Origin: CAZWZG01 sp964638245 | GTDB taxonomy: Bacteria; Pseudomonadota; Alphaproteobacteria; Rhodobacterales; Rhodobacteraceae | Length of the DNA stretch: 26,669 nucleotides | NCBI GenBank assembly: GCA_964638245.1 | Contig: CAZWZG010000026.1 | Span: 1-26,669 of the forward strand | Reading direction: 5' to 3' | Shown: one piece after another, positions 1-6,769 of the stretch | Layout of the letters: each line of letters starts with the position of its first letter | How positions within the stretch are numbered: the first letter of the stretch is position 1 | The notes under the pieces: model-generated | The model's database searches: none | Told to the model about the DNA's origin: nothing | The model's input: only the letters and a program-made list of their open reading frames with translations | Made by a program: the position numbers and the translations under genes

Positions 1-171
1 GTCAAAGCCTTCGGAAGGACCGGCTTCGGCGATGTCGAGCGCCTTGCCCTGAGGGGTGCCGTCCGCAATGTCAAAGAGGACGACGTCGCCCAGTTCTTTC
101 ATCGCTGCAAGGTGGGCAAGAGTGCCGCCAATCTGTCCCGCGCCGATCAGCGCGATCTTGGGTCTGGCCAT
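1..171 (-). CDS. mdh: Malate dehydrogenase, N-terminal part (cut by window edge)
   Basis: Only the first 57 codons are visible; the gene continues beyond position 1. It catalyses NAD-dependent interconversion of malate and oxaloacetate in the TCA cycle, in the cytoplasm. The visible peptide begins MARPKIALIGAGQIGGTLAH, with the Rossmann motif GAGQIG at residues 10-15, and continues through the second beta strand (VVLFDIADG) into GKALDIAEA, which is typical of the LDH-like MDH of Alphaproteobacteria. The ATG at 171-169 starts immediately before the Rossmann strand, as is usual in the family. In many alphaproteobacteria mdh lies near sucCD/sucAB; the genes beyond the left edge cannot be seen. 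The family call is secure. Confidence 0.95.
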   Translation of the reverse strand, partial: MARPKIALIGAGQIGGTLAHLAAMKELGDVVLFDIADGTPQGKALDIAEAGPSEGFD

Positions 172-226
172 TTCGGGTCTCCACGATTTTGGTTCCGGCG
201 TTTGCCTAACCAGTCGAGAGACCCTC

Positions 227-255
227 TGCAAGGGCGCGCATGGGGCGCCCCTGCA
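227..255 (-). terminator. Possible stem-loop after the 262-576 gene
   Basis: TGCAAGGGC (227-235) faces GCCCCTGCA (247-255). On minus-strand RNA the one non-Watson-Crick position becomes a G-U pair, so the hairpin is better on that strand, just after the stop of the minus-strand gene ending at 262. No T-run follows it, so intrinsic termination is uncertain; it could also lie in the mdh leader. Confidence 0.3.
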
Positions 256-261
256 CGAATA

Positions 262-576
262 TCAGGCGTCAGAGCCTTTCGTTGGCAGCGCTTCTGCCAG
301 CGATTCATAGGCTTGGCCGCTGGCGACAAGGCAGGTCACGCCATTGGGCGAGGTGACCGTAATCGTCCAGGTGCCAGTTTCTTCGGACGCATAGACCTCA
401 ACCACGCGGTTGTTGGGGCCAAGCCCAATCGACTGGCGCGTTTCGCCGTATGTTTCCGAAAGTCGCTGCACGACATGTTCACGTGCACCGCAATTTTGCG
501 TCTGACCAAAGGCGTGGTTCGTCGCCAAGATCAGGGCCCCGACGCCCAACGTGAGGGCCATAAAGGACTTATTCAT
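262..576 (-). CDS. Small secreted protein, function unknown
   Basis: This is a 104-residue protein with a clear Sec signal peptide: MNKSF, then a hydrophobic stretch (ALTLGVGALILA), with likely cleavage after HAFG or HAFGQ around residue 20. The mature part has two cysteines, in QNCGARE and GVTCLVASG, that could form a disulfide. It ends in a beta-rich segment (RVVEVYASEETGTWTITVTS). I chose the ATG at 576-574 because a purine-rich Shine-Dalgarno sequence (GGGGAAAG) sits 5-6 bases upstream and the signal peptide starts there; a longer in-frame form would put about 22 arginine/proline-rich residues before the signal. I recognise it only as a type of small periplasmic protein seen in Rhodobacteraceae, and I assign no function. 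Confidence 0.8.
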   Translation of the reverse strand: MNKSFMALTLGVGALILATNHAFGQTQNCGAREHVVQRLSETYGETRQSIGLGPNNRVVEVYASEETGTWTITVTSPNGVTCLVASGQAYESLAEALPTKGSDA

Positions 577-862
577 GGGTCTTTCCCCTTTCCGGGGGCG
601 AGGGATGCGCACGGCACGGGGATCGCACCGAGCCCTCGCCATTCATGAGCCACTGTCGTCCGCCGGGCTGTTTCGGTCCCGCTCGTGGCGCTGGGGACAA
701 ATTTGAGCCTCAGGTCGGAAAAAAGGGTTAACGCGCCGGGCGATGGTCCGATCGCGTGGCTTAGGTGTTTAAATTCAGGGCAATCAAGGCGTTGCGGAAA
801 GGTCTTGCGCAAGCGCAACGAGCATGTTGGCTTCGCTGCACCACAGCAAAGTCGACAGAATC
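577..862. other. Divergent intergenic region upstream of the mcl2 operon
   Basis: This 286-base stretch separates the minus-strand secreted protein gene from the plus-strand malyl-CoA thioesterase operon. I see no credible gene in it; open frames here lack ribosome sites and recognisable protein character. It must hold the promoter for the operon starting at 863. The only strong structure is the cluster of nested inverted repeats at 790-820, described separately. No convincing -35/-10 pair was found. Confidence 0.6.
790..820. promoter_or_regulatory. Nested inverted repeats upstream of mcl2
   Basis: CGTTGCG (790-796) is the exact reverse complement of CGCAACG (814-820). Inside this lies a second dyad, TTGCGC-AA-GCGCAA (805-818). 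TTGCG therefore occurs as a direct repeat at 792 and 805 and inverted at 814-818. The cluster is 43-73 bases before the chosen mcl2 start, a plausible operator position. The TTGC-rich palindromic character recalls the TTTGCAAA motifs reported for the short-chain acyl-CoA regulator PccR of Rhodobacter sphaeroides; this link is inference. Confidence 0.4.
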
Positions 863-1729
863 ATGACCCAGACCCACAGACCGCTTCGTTCCGTGCTTTA
901 TATTCCGGGATCCAAGGACCGGGCGTTGGACAAGGCGCGCGGGCTTGCCGCCGATGCGATCATCTTCGATCTCGAAGACGCCGTTGCGCCTGGCGAAAAG
1001 GAAGCTGCGCGCGAAACGCTTAAGGCTGCACTGGCACAAGGCGGCTATGGTCAGCGCACGCTTCTGGTGCGCATCAATGCCTTGGACACGGACTGGGCCC
1101 TGGACGATCTGGCGAGCCTGACGGGAGTAGCGTTAGACGCGGTGCTTTTGCCGAAAGTAGCCGATGCGGCTGCCGTCACGGCGCTATCGGACGCCATGGA
1201 TGACGCTGGTATCGATGCGTCCGTCGCGATCTGGGCCATGATCGAGACACCCATGGGTGTTTTGAACGCCGCCGAGATCGGGGCACACCCACGGATGGCG
1301 GGCTTTGTTCTTGGTACAAATGATCTTGCCGCGGATCTTCAGATCGCTGGCGGTGACCGCGCTGCGATGATGACGGCGCTTCAGTTGACGGTTCTTGCGG
1401 CGCGGGCAACGGGCGTTGCCTGTATCGACGGGGTCTACAATGCGTTCAAGGATGAAGCGGGTCTGATAGCGGAATGCACTGAAGGGCGCGGCCTTGGCAT
1501 GGACGGTAAATCTCTGATCCATCCCGCGCAACTGGCACCCGCCAACGCCGTTTTTGCCCCGGACCCTGAGGCGCTTGAGCTGGCGCGTCGTCAGATCGAA
1601 GCGTTTGAGGCCGCAGATACGGGCGTCGCGGTTCTGGACGGCAAAATCGTCGAGAATTTGCATGTCGCTGCCGCGCGCCGCATCCTTGCGCAGGCAGATG
1701 TCATTGCAGCCATGGAGGCGGAAACATGA
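863..1729 (+). CDS. mcl2: (3S)-malyl-CoA thioesterase (CitE/HpcH-like)
   Basis: This 288-residue HpcH/HpaI-CitE family protein probably hydrolyses (3S)-malyl-CoA to malate and CoA, the last step after Mcl1 condenses glyoxylate with acetyl-CoA in the ethylmalonyl-CoA pathway. Seen in sequence: FRSVLYIPGS-like N-terminus (RSVLYIPGSKDRALDKA), IIFDLEDAVAPGEK with the acidic residues that bind Mg2+, AMIETPMGVLNAAEI, GTNDLAADL, and DGVYNAFKDE followed by GKSLIHPAQ. These resemble Mcl2 of Rhodobacter sphaeroides more than the Mcl1 lyase, whose N-terminus differs. I chose the ATG at 863 because it gives the usual family length; an in-frame ATG at 824 would add 13 unrelated residues. No strong ribosome site is visible for either. 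The stop overlaps the next start (ATGA), and mch follows in the same operon, supporting the pathway call. Confidence 0.85.
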   Translation: MTQTHRPLRSVLYIPGSKDRALDKARGLAADAIIFDLEDAVAPGEKEAARETLKAALAQGGYGQRTLLVRINALDTDWALDDLASLTGVALDAVLLPKVADAAAVTALSDAMDDAGIDASVAIWAMIETPMGVLNAAEIGAHPRMAGFVLGTNDLAADLQIAGGDRAAMMTALQLTVLAARATGVACIDGVYNAFKDEAGLIAECTEGRGLGMDGKSLIHPAQLAPANAVFAPDPEALELARRQIEAFEAADTGVAVLDGKIVENLHVAAARRILAQADVIAAMEAET

Positions 1730-2283
1730 TCTGGATCATCCTGGGATTGGCCATCTGGTACGGCGCGCATTTGCTCAAGCGATGGGCGCCGAACCAGCGC
1801 GCGGCGATGACCGAGCGGATGGGGGACGCCTCCAAGGGTGTGATCGCAGGCGCGCTCGCGCTGTCGATCTTTTTCTTCTGGCTGGGCTATAGGCAGGCCG
1901 AGGTCGTGCCGCTTTGGTATTTCCCTTGGGCTGTGCATCTCAACAACCTGCTCATGATCATCGCAGTGATCCTTTTCGGTCTTGGCAGTTCCAAAAGCCG
2001 GTTCCGCTCGAAGATGCGCCATCCTATGCTGACGGGGTTTGCCGTCTGGGCCTTTGCGCATCTTCTTGTGAATGGCGATCTGGCATCGTTGGTGATGTTT
2101 GGCGGGTTGTTGGTCTGGGCGATCATCGAAATCCCCGTGATCAACCGCGCTGAACCCGACTACGTCCCGTATGAAGGTGGCTCTGTTGCCGGGGACATTC
2201 GGCTTTTGATCATCTCGCTGGTGGTCTTTTCGGTGATCGCGGGGCTTCACATGCTTCTTGGTCCCTGGCCGTTCCCGTCATGA
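1726..2283 (+). CDS. NnrU family integral membrane protein
   Basis: A 185-residue polytopic membrane protein with about five hydrophobic segments: an N-terminal helix (MIWIILGLAIWYGAHLLKRW), then regions near residues 40-55, 65-85, 100-130 and 155-180. HLLKRWAP and NRAEPDYVPYEG fit the NnrU family, which was named from denitrification clusters but is widespread in Proteobacteria without any denitrification link; its biochemical role is unknown. Its ATG overlaps the mcl2 stop (ATGA) and its own stop overlaps the next start, so it is translationally coupled inside a metabolic operon. There are no nitrite or nitric oxide reductase genes nearby, so a denitrification role is not supported here. 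Confidence 0.85.
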   Translation: MIWIILGLAIWYGAHLLKRWAPNQRAAMTERMGDASKGVIAGALALSIFFFWLGYRQAEVVPLWYFPWAVHLNNLLMIIAVILFGLGSSKSRFRSKMRHPMLTGFAVWAFAHLLVNGDLASLVMFGGLLVWAIIEIPVINRAEPDYVPYEGGSVAGDIRLLIISLVVFSVIAGLHMLLGPWPFPS

Positions 2284-2486
2284 GCACGCTTTATCGTCTA
2301 CTGACCGGCGATGACACGTCCGCCTTCTGCCACAAGGTTTCTGATGCGCTTGCCAAGGGATGGAGCCTCCATGGCTCGCCAGCTTATGCCTTTGACGAAG
2401 CCAATGGCGTCATGCGGTGCGCACAGGCGGTCACGAAAGAAGTCGATGCCGACTATTCCCCCGACATGAAACTGGGACAGCAATGA
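2280..2486 (+). CDS. DUF1737 small protein
   Basis: A 68-residue soluble protein. The N-terminal part (LYRLLTGDDTSAFCHKVSDALAKGWSLHGSPAYAFDE) matches the pattern of DUF1737 proteins: a helix followed by KGWxLxGSP and a short beta strand. The function is unknown. It is embedded with ATGA overlaps on both sides (start inside the NnrU gene end, stop inside the mch start), so its expression is tied to the EMC enzymes encoded on either side. There is no signal peptide or membrane segment. It has two cysteines (Cys17 and Cys47), which need not be metal ligands. Confidence 0.8.
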   Translation: MSTLYRLLTGDDTSAFCHKVSDALAKGWSLHGSPAYAFDEANGVMRCAQAVTKEVDADYSPDMKLGQQ

Positions 2487-3508
2487 AGACCAACCCGGGC
2501 CGCTTTTTCGAAGACTACACGCTGGGCGAGGTCATCACGCACGCTGTGCCACGCACGATCTCGGGCGGTGAGCGCGCGCTTTATCACGCGCTATACCCCG
2601 CGCGACATGCGATGGCGTCTTCGGATGCGTTTGCGCGGGTGTCGGGCCTTCCAGCGGCGCCTTTGGACGATATGCTCGTCTTTCACACGGTCTTTGGAAA
2701 AACGGTCCCCGACATTTCGCTGAATGCGGTTGCGAACCTTGGTTATGCCGACGGGCGTTTCCACCGGCCTGTTTATCCCGGGGCGACGGTTACCGCTACG
2801 TCCGAGGTGATCGGCTTGCGCGAAATCGGGTCCGGTAAGGCTGGGATCGTCTGGGTGCGGACCAGCGGGCGCGATGGCGAGGGGGTGGTGCTCGACTACG
2901 TGCGCTGGGTCCTCGTGCGCAAACGCGACCCAAATAGCCCGGCGCCCGGCGCGGTTATCCCAGATTTGCCCGAGGCCGTCTCGGCCGATGACTTGATCAT
3001 CCCCAAGGGCCTCGATTTCTCGGGCTACGATTATACTTTGGCAGGTGAGCCGCACCGTTACGGGGACTATGAAATCGGCGAAAAGATCGATCACGTCGAT
3101 CAGATCACGATTGAAGAAGCCGAGCATATGATGGCGACGCGCCTGTGGCAGAATACAGCCAAGGTGCATTTCGATGCGACCAACCGTGATGACAGCAACC
3201 GGCTGATCTATGGCGGGCATGTCATCAGCCTGGGTCGAGCGCTGAGTTTCAACGGGCTGGCAAATGCGCAGATGATCGTGGCTTTGAACGGTGGCACGCA
3301 CGCCAATCCCTGTTTTGCCGGTGACACAGTGCGCGCGTGGTCCGAGGTTCTGGACAAGGCCGAAGTTGCGCCGGGCATTGGGGCTTTGCGCTTGCGCCTG
3401 GTGGTAACGAAGGCCGGGGTTGCCCCTTTCACACTCTTGCTGGACGACGGGAAAATCTCGCCCGATGTGTTTCTGGAGCTCGACACGTGGGCACTGATCC
3501 CCGTCTAA
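2483..3508 (+). CDS. mch: Mesaconyl-CoA hydratase (beta-methylmalyl-CoA dehydratase)
   Basis: This 341-residue double-hotdog MaoC-type hydratase interconverts mesaconyl-C1-CoA and beta-methylmalyl-CoA in the ethylmalonyl-CoA pathway. It starts MKTNPGRFFEDYTLGEVITH, the characteristic opening of this enzyme, followed by a first hotdog half (DMLVFHTVFGKTVPDISLNAVANLGYADGRF) and a second half beginning around residue 185 (YEIGEKIDHVDQITIEEAEHMMATRLWQNTAKVHFD, then YGGHVISLGRALSFNGL). The length equals the Rhodobacter enzyme within a few residues. The start overlaps the DUF1737 stop (ATGA), so the two are translationally coupled. It is the last gene of the mcl2 operon; a TGTGATCACA palindrome lies eight bases after its stop. 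Confidence 0.93.
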   Translation: MKTNPGRFFEDYTLGEVITHAVPRTISGGERALYHALYPARHAMASSDAFARVSGLPAAPLDDMLVFHTVFGKTVPDISLNAVANLGYADGRFHRPVYPGATVTATSEVIGLREIGSGKAGIVWVRTSGRDGEGVVLDYVRWVLVRKRDPNSPAPGAVIPDLPEAVSADDLIIPKGLDFSGYDYTLAGEPHRYGDYEIGEKIDHVDQITIEEAEHMMATRLWQNTAKVHFDATNRDDSNRLIYGGHVISLGRALSFNGLANAQMIVALNGGTHANPCFAGDTVRAWSEVLDKAEVAPGIGALRLRLVVTKAGVAPFTLLLDDGKISPDVFLELDTWALIPV

Positions 3509-3515
3509 GTCGTAA

Positions 3516-3525
3516 TGTGATCACA
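3516..3525. promoter_or_regulatory. TGTGATCACA palindrome, copy 1
   Basis: A perfect 10-bp palindrome in the gap between mch and the secreted gene at 3605. Its centre is about 57 bases before the predicted transcription start near 3578, an activator-like location. The same core recurs as a tandem pair at 4044-4074 before the sdh operon. Confidence 0.5.
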
Positions 3526-3543
3526 AAGCGCTCCGCGCAGTCT

Positions 3544-3571
3544 TTGCGTTTCGCAAGAGTGTCGCTACACT
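3544..3571 (+). promoter_or_regulatory. Candidate sigma-70 promoter for the 3605 gene
   Basis: TTGCGT (3544-3549), a 16-base spacer, and TACACT (3566-3571), four of six matching the -10 consensus. The predicted start near 3578 would leave a leader of about 27 bases containing the ribosome site GGGAG before the ATG at 3605. Confidence 0.45.
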
Positions 3572-3604
3572 TAGCCTGACTGCAATTTCTGGACGGGAGC
3601 GCCC

Positions 3605-4030
3605 ATGAAACTTGCTTTGCCTTTGCTCGCTGGAATGGCTTTTTCGGCGTCGAGCGCCGTGGCTTGCGAGCCCACGGGACCACGCGATATTCCCTATTTG
3701 GAATCCATGAAAGACGCGTTCTTTGCTGCCGACTACGTCACGTTTGCGCAGCGAATGGGGCCGTTTTTCCCGCAGATCGATCAGCAGTTCGAGGGCCTGT
3801 TCGGGCCACTTCAGGAAGTCTTTCCCGACGGCTTCACCCGTTGCGTCACGGTGCTGCAACGAAGGGAGGAACCGGGGTTTTACCAGGACCTCGTGCTTGT
3901 GTACCCGACATCGAGCCCCGAAACGCCACTCGCCTTGTTGCTAATTGCAGTGGATCCAGGCGACGGGATCAAGCTTCTGGAGTTCAACTACAACACCAAC
4001 GTCAGCGTCGTTTTAAGGGAGCTGAAGTGA
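3605..4030 (+). CDS. Secreted protein of unknown function
   Basis: A 141-residue protein with a Sec signal peptide (MKLALPLLAGMAFSASSAVA, likely cleaved before the cysteine of ACEPTG). The mature part begins CEPTGPRDIPYLESMKDAFFAADY and has one further cysteine (FTRCVTV). The residues before the first cysteine (SAVAC) do not make a good lipobox, so a periplasmic soluble protein is more likely than a lipoprotein. The ATG at 3605 is preceded by GGGAG at a five-base spacing. The alternating pattern in the second half (CVTVLQRREEPGFYQDLVLVYP, then LALLLIAVDPGDGIKLLEFNYN) suggests a small alpha+beta fold. It is flanked on both sides by TGTGATCAC palindromes, hinting at shared control with sdh. I do not recognise a family. 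Confidence 0.75.
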   Translation: MKLALPLLAGMAFSASSAVACEPTGPRDIPYLESMKDAFFAADYVTFAQRMGPFFPQIDQQFEGLFGPLQEVFPDGFTRCVTVLQRREEPGFYQDLVLVYPTSSPETPLALLLIAVDPGDGIKLLEFNYNTNVSVVLRELK

Positions 4031-4043
4031 TAGCGTCCGACAT

Positions 4044-4074
4044 TGTGATCACGCAAATTTAGCATGTGATCACA
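4044..4074. promoter_or_regulatory. Tandem TGTGATCAC palindromes upstream of sdhC
   Basis: TGTGATCACG (4044-4053) and TGTGATCACA (4065-4074) are centred exactly 21 bp apart, two turns of DNA, so two regulator dimers would bind the same face. With the copy at 3516 this makes three sites within 560 bases, all intergenic. The regulator is unknown; a GntR- or CRP-type protein would fit a short GTGA/TCAC dyad. Confidence 0.55.
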
Positions 4075-4082
4075 TAAGGATG

Positions 4083-4120
4083 AAATCCATCGAAATGCGT
4101 GGATTTGCCGCGTATTTCGA
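4083..4120 (+). promoter_or_regulatory. Overlapping, mutually exclusive inverted repeats in the sdhC upstream region
   Basis: AAATCCA (4083-4089) pairs with TGGATTT (4100-4106), and TCGAAAT (4090-4096) pairs with ATTTCGA (4114-4120). Each pair is perfect over seven bases, but they interlock, so RNA could form only one stem at a time. Whether the region is transcribed is not known, since no clear promoter was found. Confidence 0.35.
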
Positions 4121-4134
4121 CCACTCACCACGTG

Positions 4135-4184
4135 ACTCCGGCTGCAAATCCGTTATCCATAGGGAAAAGATAAGGGACCGGAGT
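4135..4184 (+). promoter_or_regulatory. Inverted repeat enclosing the sdhC ribosome binding site
   Basis: ACTCCGG (4135-4141) is the exact reverse complement of CCGGAGT (4178-4184). The right arm contains the sdhC Shine-Dalgarno sequence GGAG (4180-4183), six bases before the ATG. A weaker inner pairing, TTATC (4153-4157) with GATAA (4169-4173), could stack inside. If formed in mRNA this stem would hide the ribosome site. Confidence 0.45.
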
Positions 4185-4189
4185 ACGAT

Positions 4190-4573
4190 ATGGCCGACGT
4201 AAACCGCGGGAACCGCCCGCTATCGCCGCATTTGACGATCTATCGTCCGCAATGGACGTCAATGTCGTCTATCCTGGTTCGCATCACCGGCATCGCTTTG
4301 TTTTTCGGCTCGATCCTACTTGTCTGGTGGTTGATCGCGGCGGCAACCTCCGAAAGCGCTTTTGCGGGCATCGACGGGTTCTTGCGAAGCTGGTTTGGCC
4401 TTCTGATCCTCTTCGCGGCGACATGGGCGATCTTCTATCACATGCTCGGTCGGCTTCGGCACGTCATCTGGGACTTCGGGCATTTCCTTGATGTCGAGAC
4501 ATCCGAAAAAATGGCCATGGGCATGGTCGGCGGCGCAACGCTTCTGACGCTGATCGTTTGGGTGGCGCTATGA
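4190..4573 (+). CDS. sdhC: Succinate dehydrogenase cytochrome b556 subunit
   Basis: A 127-residue inner-membrane anchor of complex II. It carries the family signature NRPLSPHLTIYRPQWTSMSSILVRITGIAL near the N-terminus and three transmembrane helices (about residues 30-50, 62-83 and 105-127). The segment FYHMLGRLRHVIWDFGHFLD in and after helix two supplies the histidine heme ligand and quinone-site residues. Its stop overlaps the sdhD start (ATGA). The ATG at 4190 has GGAG six bases upstream. Together with SdhD it anchors SdhAB and carries electrons to ubiquinone. Confidence 0.95.
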   Translation: MADVNRGNRPLSPHLTIYRPQWTSMSSILVRITGIALFFGSILLVWWLIAAATSESAFAGIDGFLRSWFGLLILFAATWAIFYHMLGRLRHVIWDFGHFLDVETSEKMAMGMVGGATLLTLIVWVAL

Positions 4574-4956
4574 GCGAGATGGGCATCGAATACAAAACCG
4601 GTCGCAAGCGTGCCGTTGGTCTTGGCTCCGCGCGTGGCGGCACGCAACATCACTGGCAAATGATCCTCAGCTCGATCGCGATGCTTTTCGCCGTACCCGC
4701 TCTGGTGATCACGTTCGGCCTTGCGCTGGGCGGTGAGCATGCTGCGGTTATCAGCTTTTTCTCGCATCCGGCGGCGGCAATCATCATGGGCCTAAGCCTG
4801 ACCGTGACAATCCGCCACTTCATGTTCGAGACACTTGAAGCGATCGAGGACTATGTTCACGGCATCCGGGGCAAGCTGGCGATGTTCGCCACAACTGCAC
4901 TCGCCTACATCATGATTGTCGTCGGCCTTTTCGCCCTCGCCAAAATCGCACTCTGA
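4570..4956 (+). CDS. sdhD: Succinate dehydrogenase membrane anchor subunit
   Basis: A 128-residue second membrane anchor with three hydrophobic helices (about residues 31-52, 58-80 and 98-126). The N-terminal YKTGRKRAVGLGSARGGTQHHW is characteristic of alphaproteobacterial SdhD. The motif HFMFETLEAIEDYVHG after helix two lies in the region expected for quinone and heme contacts. I chose the ATG at 4570 because it overlaps the sdhC stop; an ATG 12 bases upstream inside sdhC is less likely. Ten bases separate it from sdhA, whose ribosome site GAGG overlaps the sdhD stop. Confidence 0.93.
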   Translation: MSEMGIEYKTGRKRAVGLGSARGGTQHHWQMILSSIAMLFAVPALVITFGLALGGEHAAVISFFSHPAAAIIMGLSLTVTIRHFMFETLEAIEDYVHGIRGKLAMFATTALAYIMIVVGLFALAKIAL

Positions 4957-4966
4957 GGTTCTGACC

Positions 4967-6769
4967 ATGGCAGCTTACGAATACGAGACCCACGAGTACG
5001 ACTGTATCGTCGTCGGGGCAGGTGGCGCGGGCTTGCGCGCGACGTTGGGCATGGCTGAGCAGGGTTTGCGCACGGCTTGCATCACCAAGGTGTTCCCGAC
5101 CCGCTCGCACACGGTTGCGGCGCAGGGAGGCATTGCCGCTTCGCTCGGCAACATGGGCCCCGACAGTTGGCAATGGCACATGTACGACACCGTTAAGGGG
5201 TCGGATTGGCTAGGCGATACGGACGCGATGGAATACCTTGCGCGCGAGGCGCCCAAGGCCGTGTACGAACTGGACCATTACGGCGTGCCGTTCTCTCGCA
5301 CCGAAGAAGGCAAGATTTACCAGAGGCCCTTCGGCGGGCACACGACCGAATACGGTGAAGGCCCGCCAGTGCAGCGCACGTGTGCCGCGGCTGACCGGAC
5401 CGGACACGCGATCCTGCATACGCTTTATGGTCAGAGCCTGAAGAATGACGCCGAGTTCTATATCGAATACTTTGCCGTCGACCTGATCATGTCCGAAGAG
5501 GGTGAGTGTCAGGGTGTTCTGGCATGGTGCCTCGAAGATGGCTCCATGCATGTCTTCAACGCCAAGATGACAGTTCTTGCGACAGGCGGCTATGGCCGGG
5601 CGTATTTCTCGGCGACATCTGCGCATACATGCACCGGCGACGGTGGCGGGATGGTGGCCCGTGCTGGCTTGCCGCTGCAGGACATGGAGTTTGTGCAATT
5701 CCACCCCACGGGCATTTACGGATCGGGCTGCCTCATCACCGAAGGTGCGCGAGGCGAGGGCGGCTATCTGACCAACTCAGAAGGCGAACGGTTCATGGAG
5801 CGCTATGCGCCCACGTACAAAGACCTCGCCAGCCGTGATGTGGTCAGCCGCTGCATGACGATGGAAATCCGTGATGGGCGAGGCGTGGGCGAGCAGGGAG
5901 ATCACATTTACCTGCACCTTAATCACCTGCCACCAGAGACGCTGGCAGAGCGCCTTCCAGGCATTTCCGAAAGCGCGCGCATTTTTGCCGGTGTCGACCT
6001 GACCCGCGAGCCGATCCCAGTTCTGCCGACCGTGCACTACAACATGGGCGGTATCCCGACGAACTATTGGGGTGAAGTTCTGAACCCGACCGCCGATGAT
6101 CCCGATCGCATTGCGCCGGGTCTGATGGCTGTCGGCGAGGCAGGCTGTGCCTCGGTGCATGGGGCAAACCGTCTTGGATCGAACTCGCTGATTGACCTTG
6201 TGGTCTTTGGCCGCGCGGCAGCGATCAAGGCAGGCGAAGTGGTAGATCCGAATTCCTCGAACCCCAAGCTGAACCAGGCCTCGCTCGAAAAGGCGCTGGA
6301 TCGTTTCGACAGCGCGCGTCATTCGAAAGGGACGGTTGGCACCGCCGAACTGCGCCTTGAGATGCAGAAGACCATGCAAGCCGACGCTGCCGTCTTCCGC
6401 ACCGACCAGACACTGGCGGAAGGTGTCGACAAGATGATGAGCGTTGCGGGCAAGATGGATGATATCAAAGTCACCGACCGCTCTATGATCTGGAACAGCG
6501 ACCTGATGGAGACGCTGGAACTGACCAATCTGATGCCCAACGCGCTGGCCACGATTGTCAGCGCCGAGGCGCGTAAGGAAAGCCGCGGAGCGCATGCCCA
6601 TGAGGACTATCCGGATCGCGATGACGAAAACTGGCGCAAGCATTCGCTGGCGTGGGTGAATGGCAAGGTCGATCTGGACTATCGCCCCGTGAAGCTGAAC
6701 CCGCTTCTGGGTCACAACGAGGGTGGCATCGACCTCAAGAAAATCGCGCCCAAGGCGCGTGTCTATTGA
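4967..6769 (+). CDS. sdhA: Succinate dehydrogenase flavoprotein subunit
   Basis: A 600-residue catalytic subunit that oxidises succinate to fumarate with covalently bound FAD on the cytoplasmic face of complex II. Visible motifs: Rossmann GAGGAG at residues 17-22; RSHTVAAQGGIAASLGN from residue 46, with the FAD-linking His48; HPTGIYGSG; TEGARGEGGYL; ASRDVVSRCM; HYNMGGIPTN; and GEAGCASVHGANRLGSNSLID. The length is that expected for the family. I chose the ATG at 4967 because GAGG lies eight bases upstream and the N-terminus MAAYEYETHEYDCIVVGAGG matches relatives; an upstream in-frame start would lie inside sdhD. The stop overlaps a TTG start of the next gene. Confidence 0.97.
   Translation: MAAYEYETHEYDCIVVGAGGAGLRATLGMAEQGLRTACITKVFPTRSHTVAAQGGIAASLGNMGPDSWQWHMYDTVKGSDWLGDTDAMEYLAREAPKAVYELDHYGVPFSRTEEGKIYQRPFGGHTTEYGEGPPVQRTCAAADRTGHAILHTLYGQSLKNDAEFYIEYFAVDLIMSEEGECQGVLAWCLEDGSMHVFNAKMTVLATGGYGRAYFSATSAHTCTGDGGGMVARAGLPLQDMEFVQFHPTGIYGSGCLITEGARGEGGYLTNSEGERFMERYAPTYKDLASRDVVSRCMTMEIRDGRGVGEQGDHIYLHLNHLPPETLAERLPGISESARIFAGVDLTREPIPVLPTVHYNMGGIPTNYWGEVLNPTADDPDRIAPGLMAVGEAGCASVHGANRLGSNSLIDLVVFGRAAAIKAGEVVDPNSSNPKLNQASLEKALDRFDSARHSKGTVGTAELRLEMQKTMQADAAVFRTDQTLAEGVDKMMSVAGKMDDIKVTDRSMIWNSDLMETLELTNLMPNALATIVSAEARKESRGAHAHEDYPDRDDENWRKHSLAWVNGKVDLDYRPVKLNPLLGHNEGGIDLKKIAPKARVY

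Noticed and set aside
1726..2283. Denitrification role from the NnrU name
   Set aside because: There is no nir, nor or nnrR gene nearby; the operon context is the ethylmalonyl-CoA pathway.
4703..4712. GTGATCACG inside sdhD, and similar cores inside punA and a permease gene
   Set aside because: These encode Val-Ile-Thr in frame and lack the flanking T/A of the intergenic sites, so they are best explained by codon use rather than as further operators.
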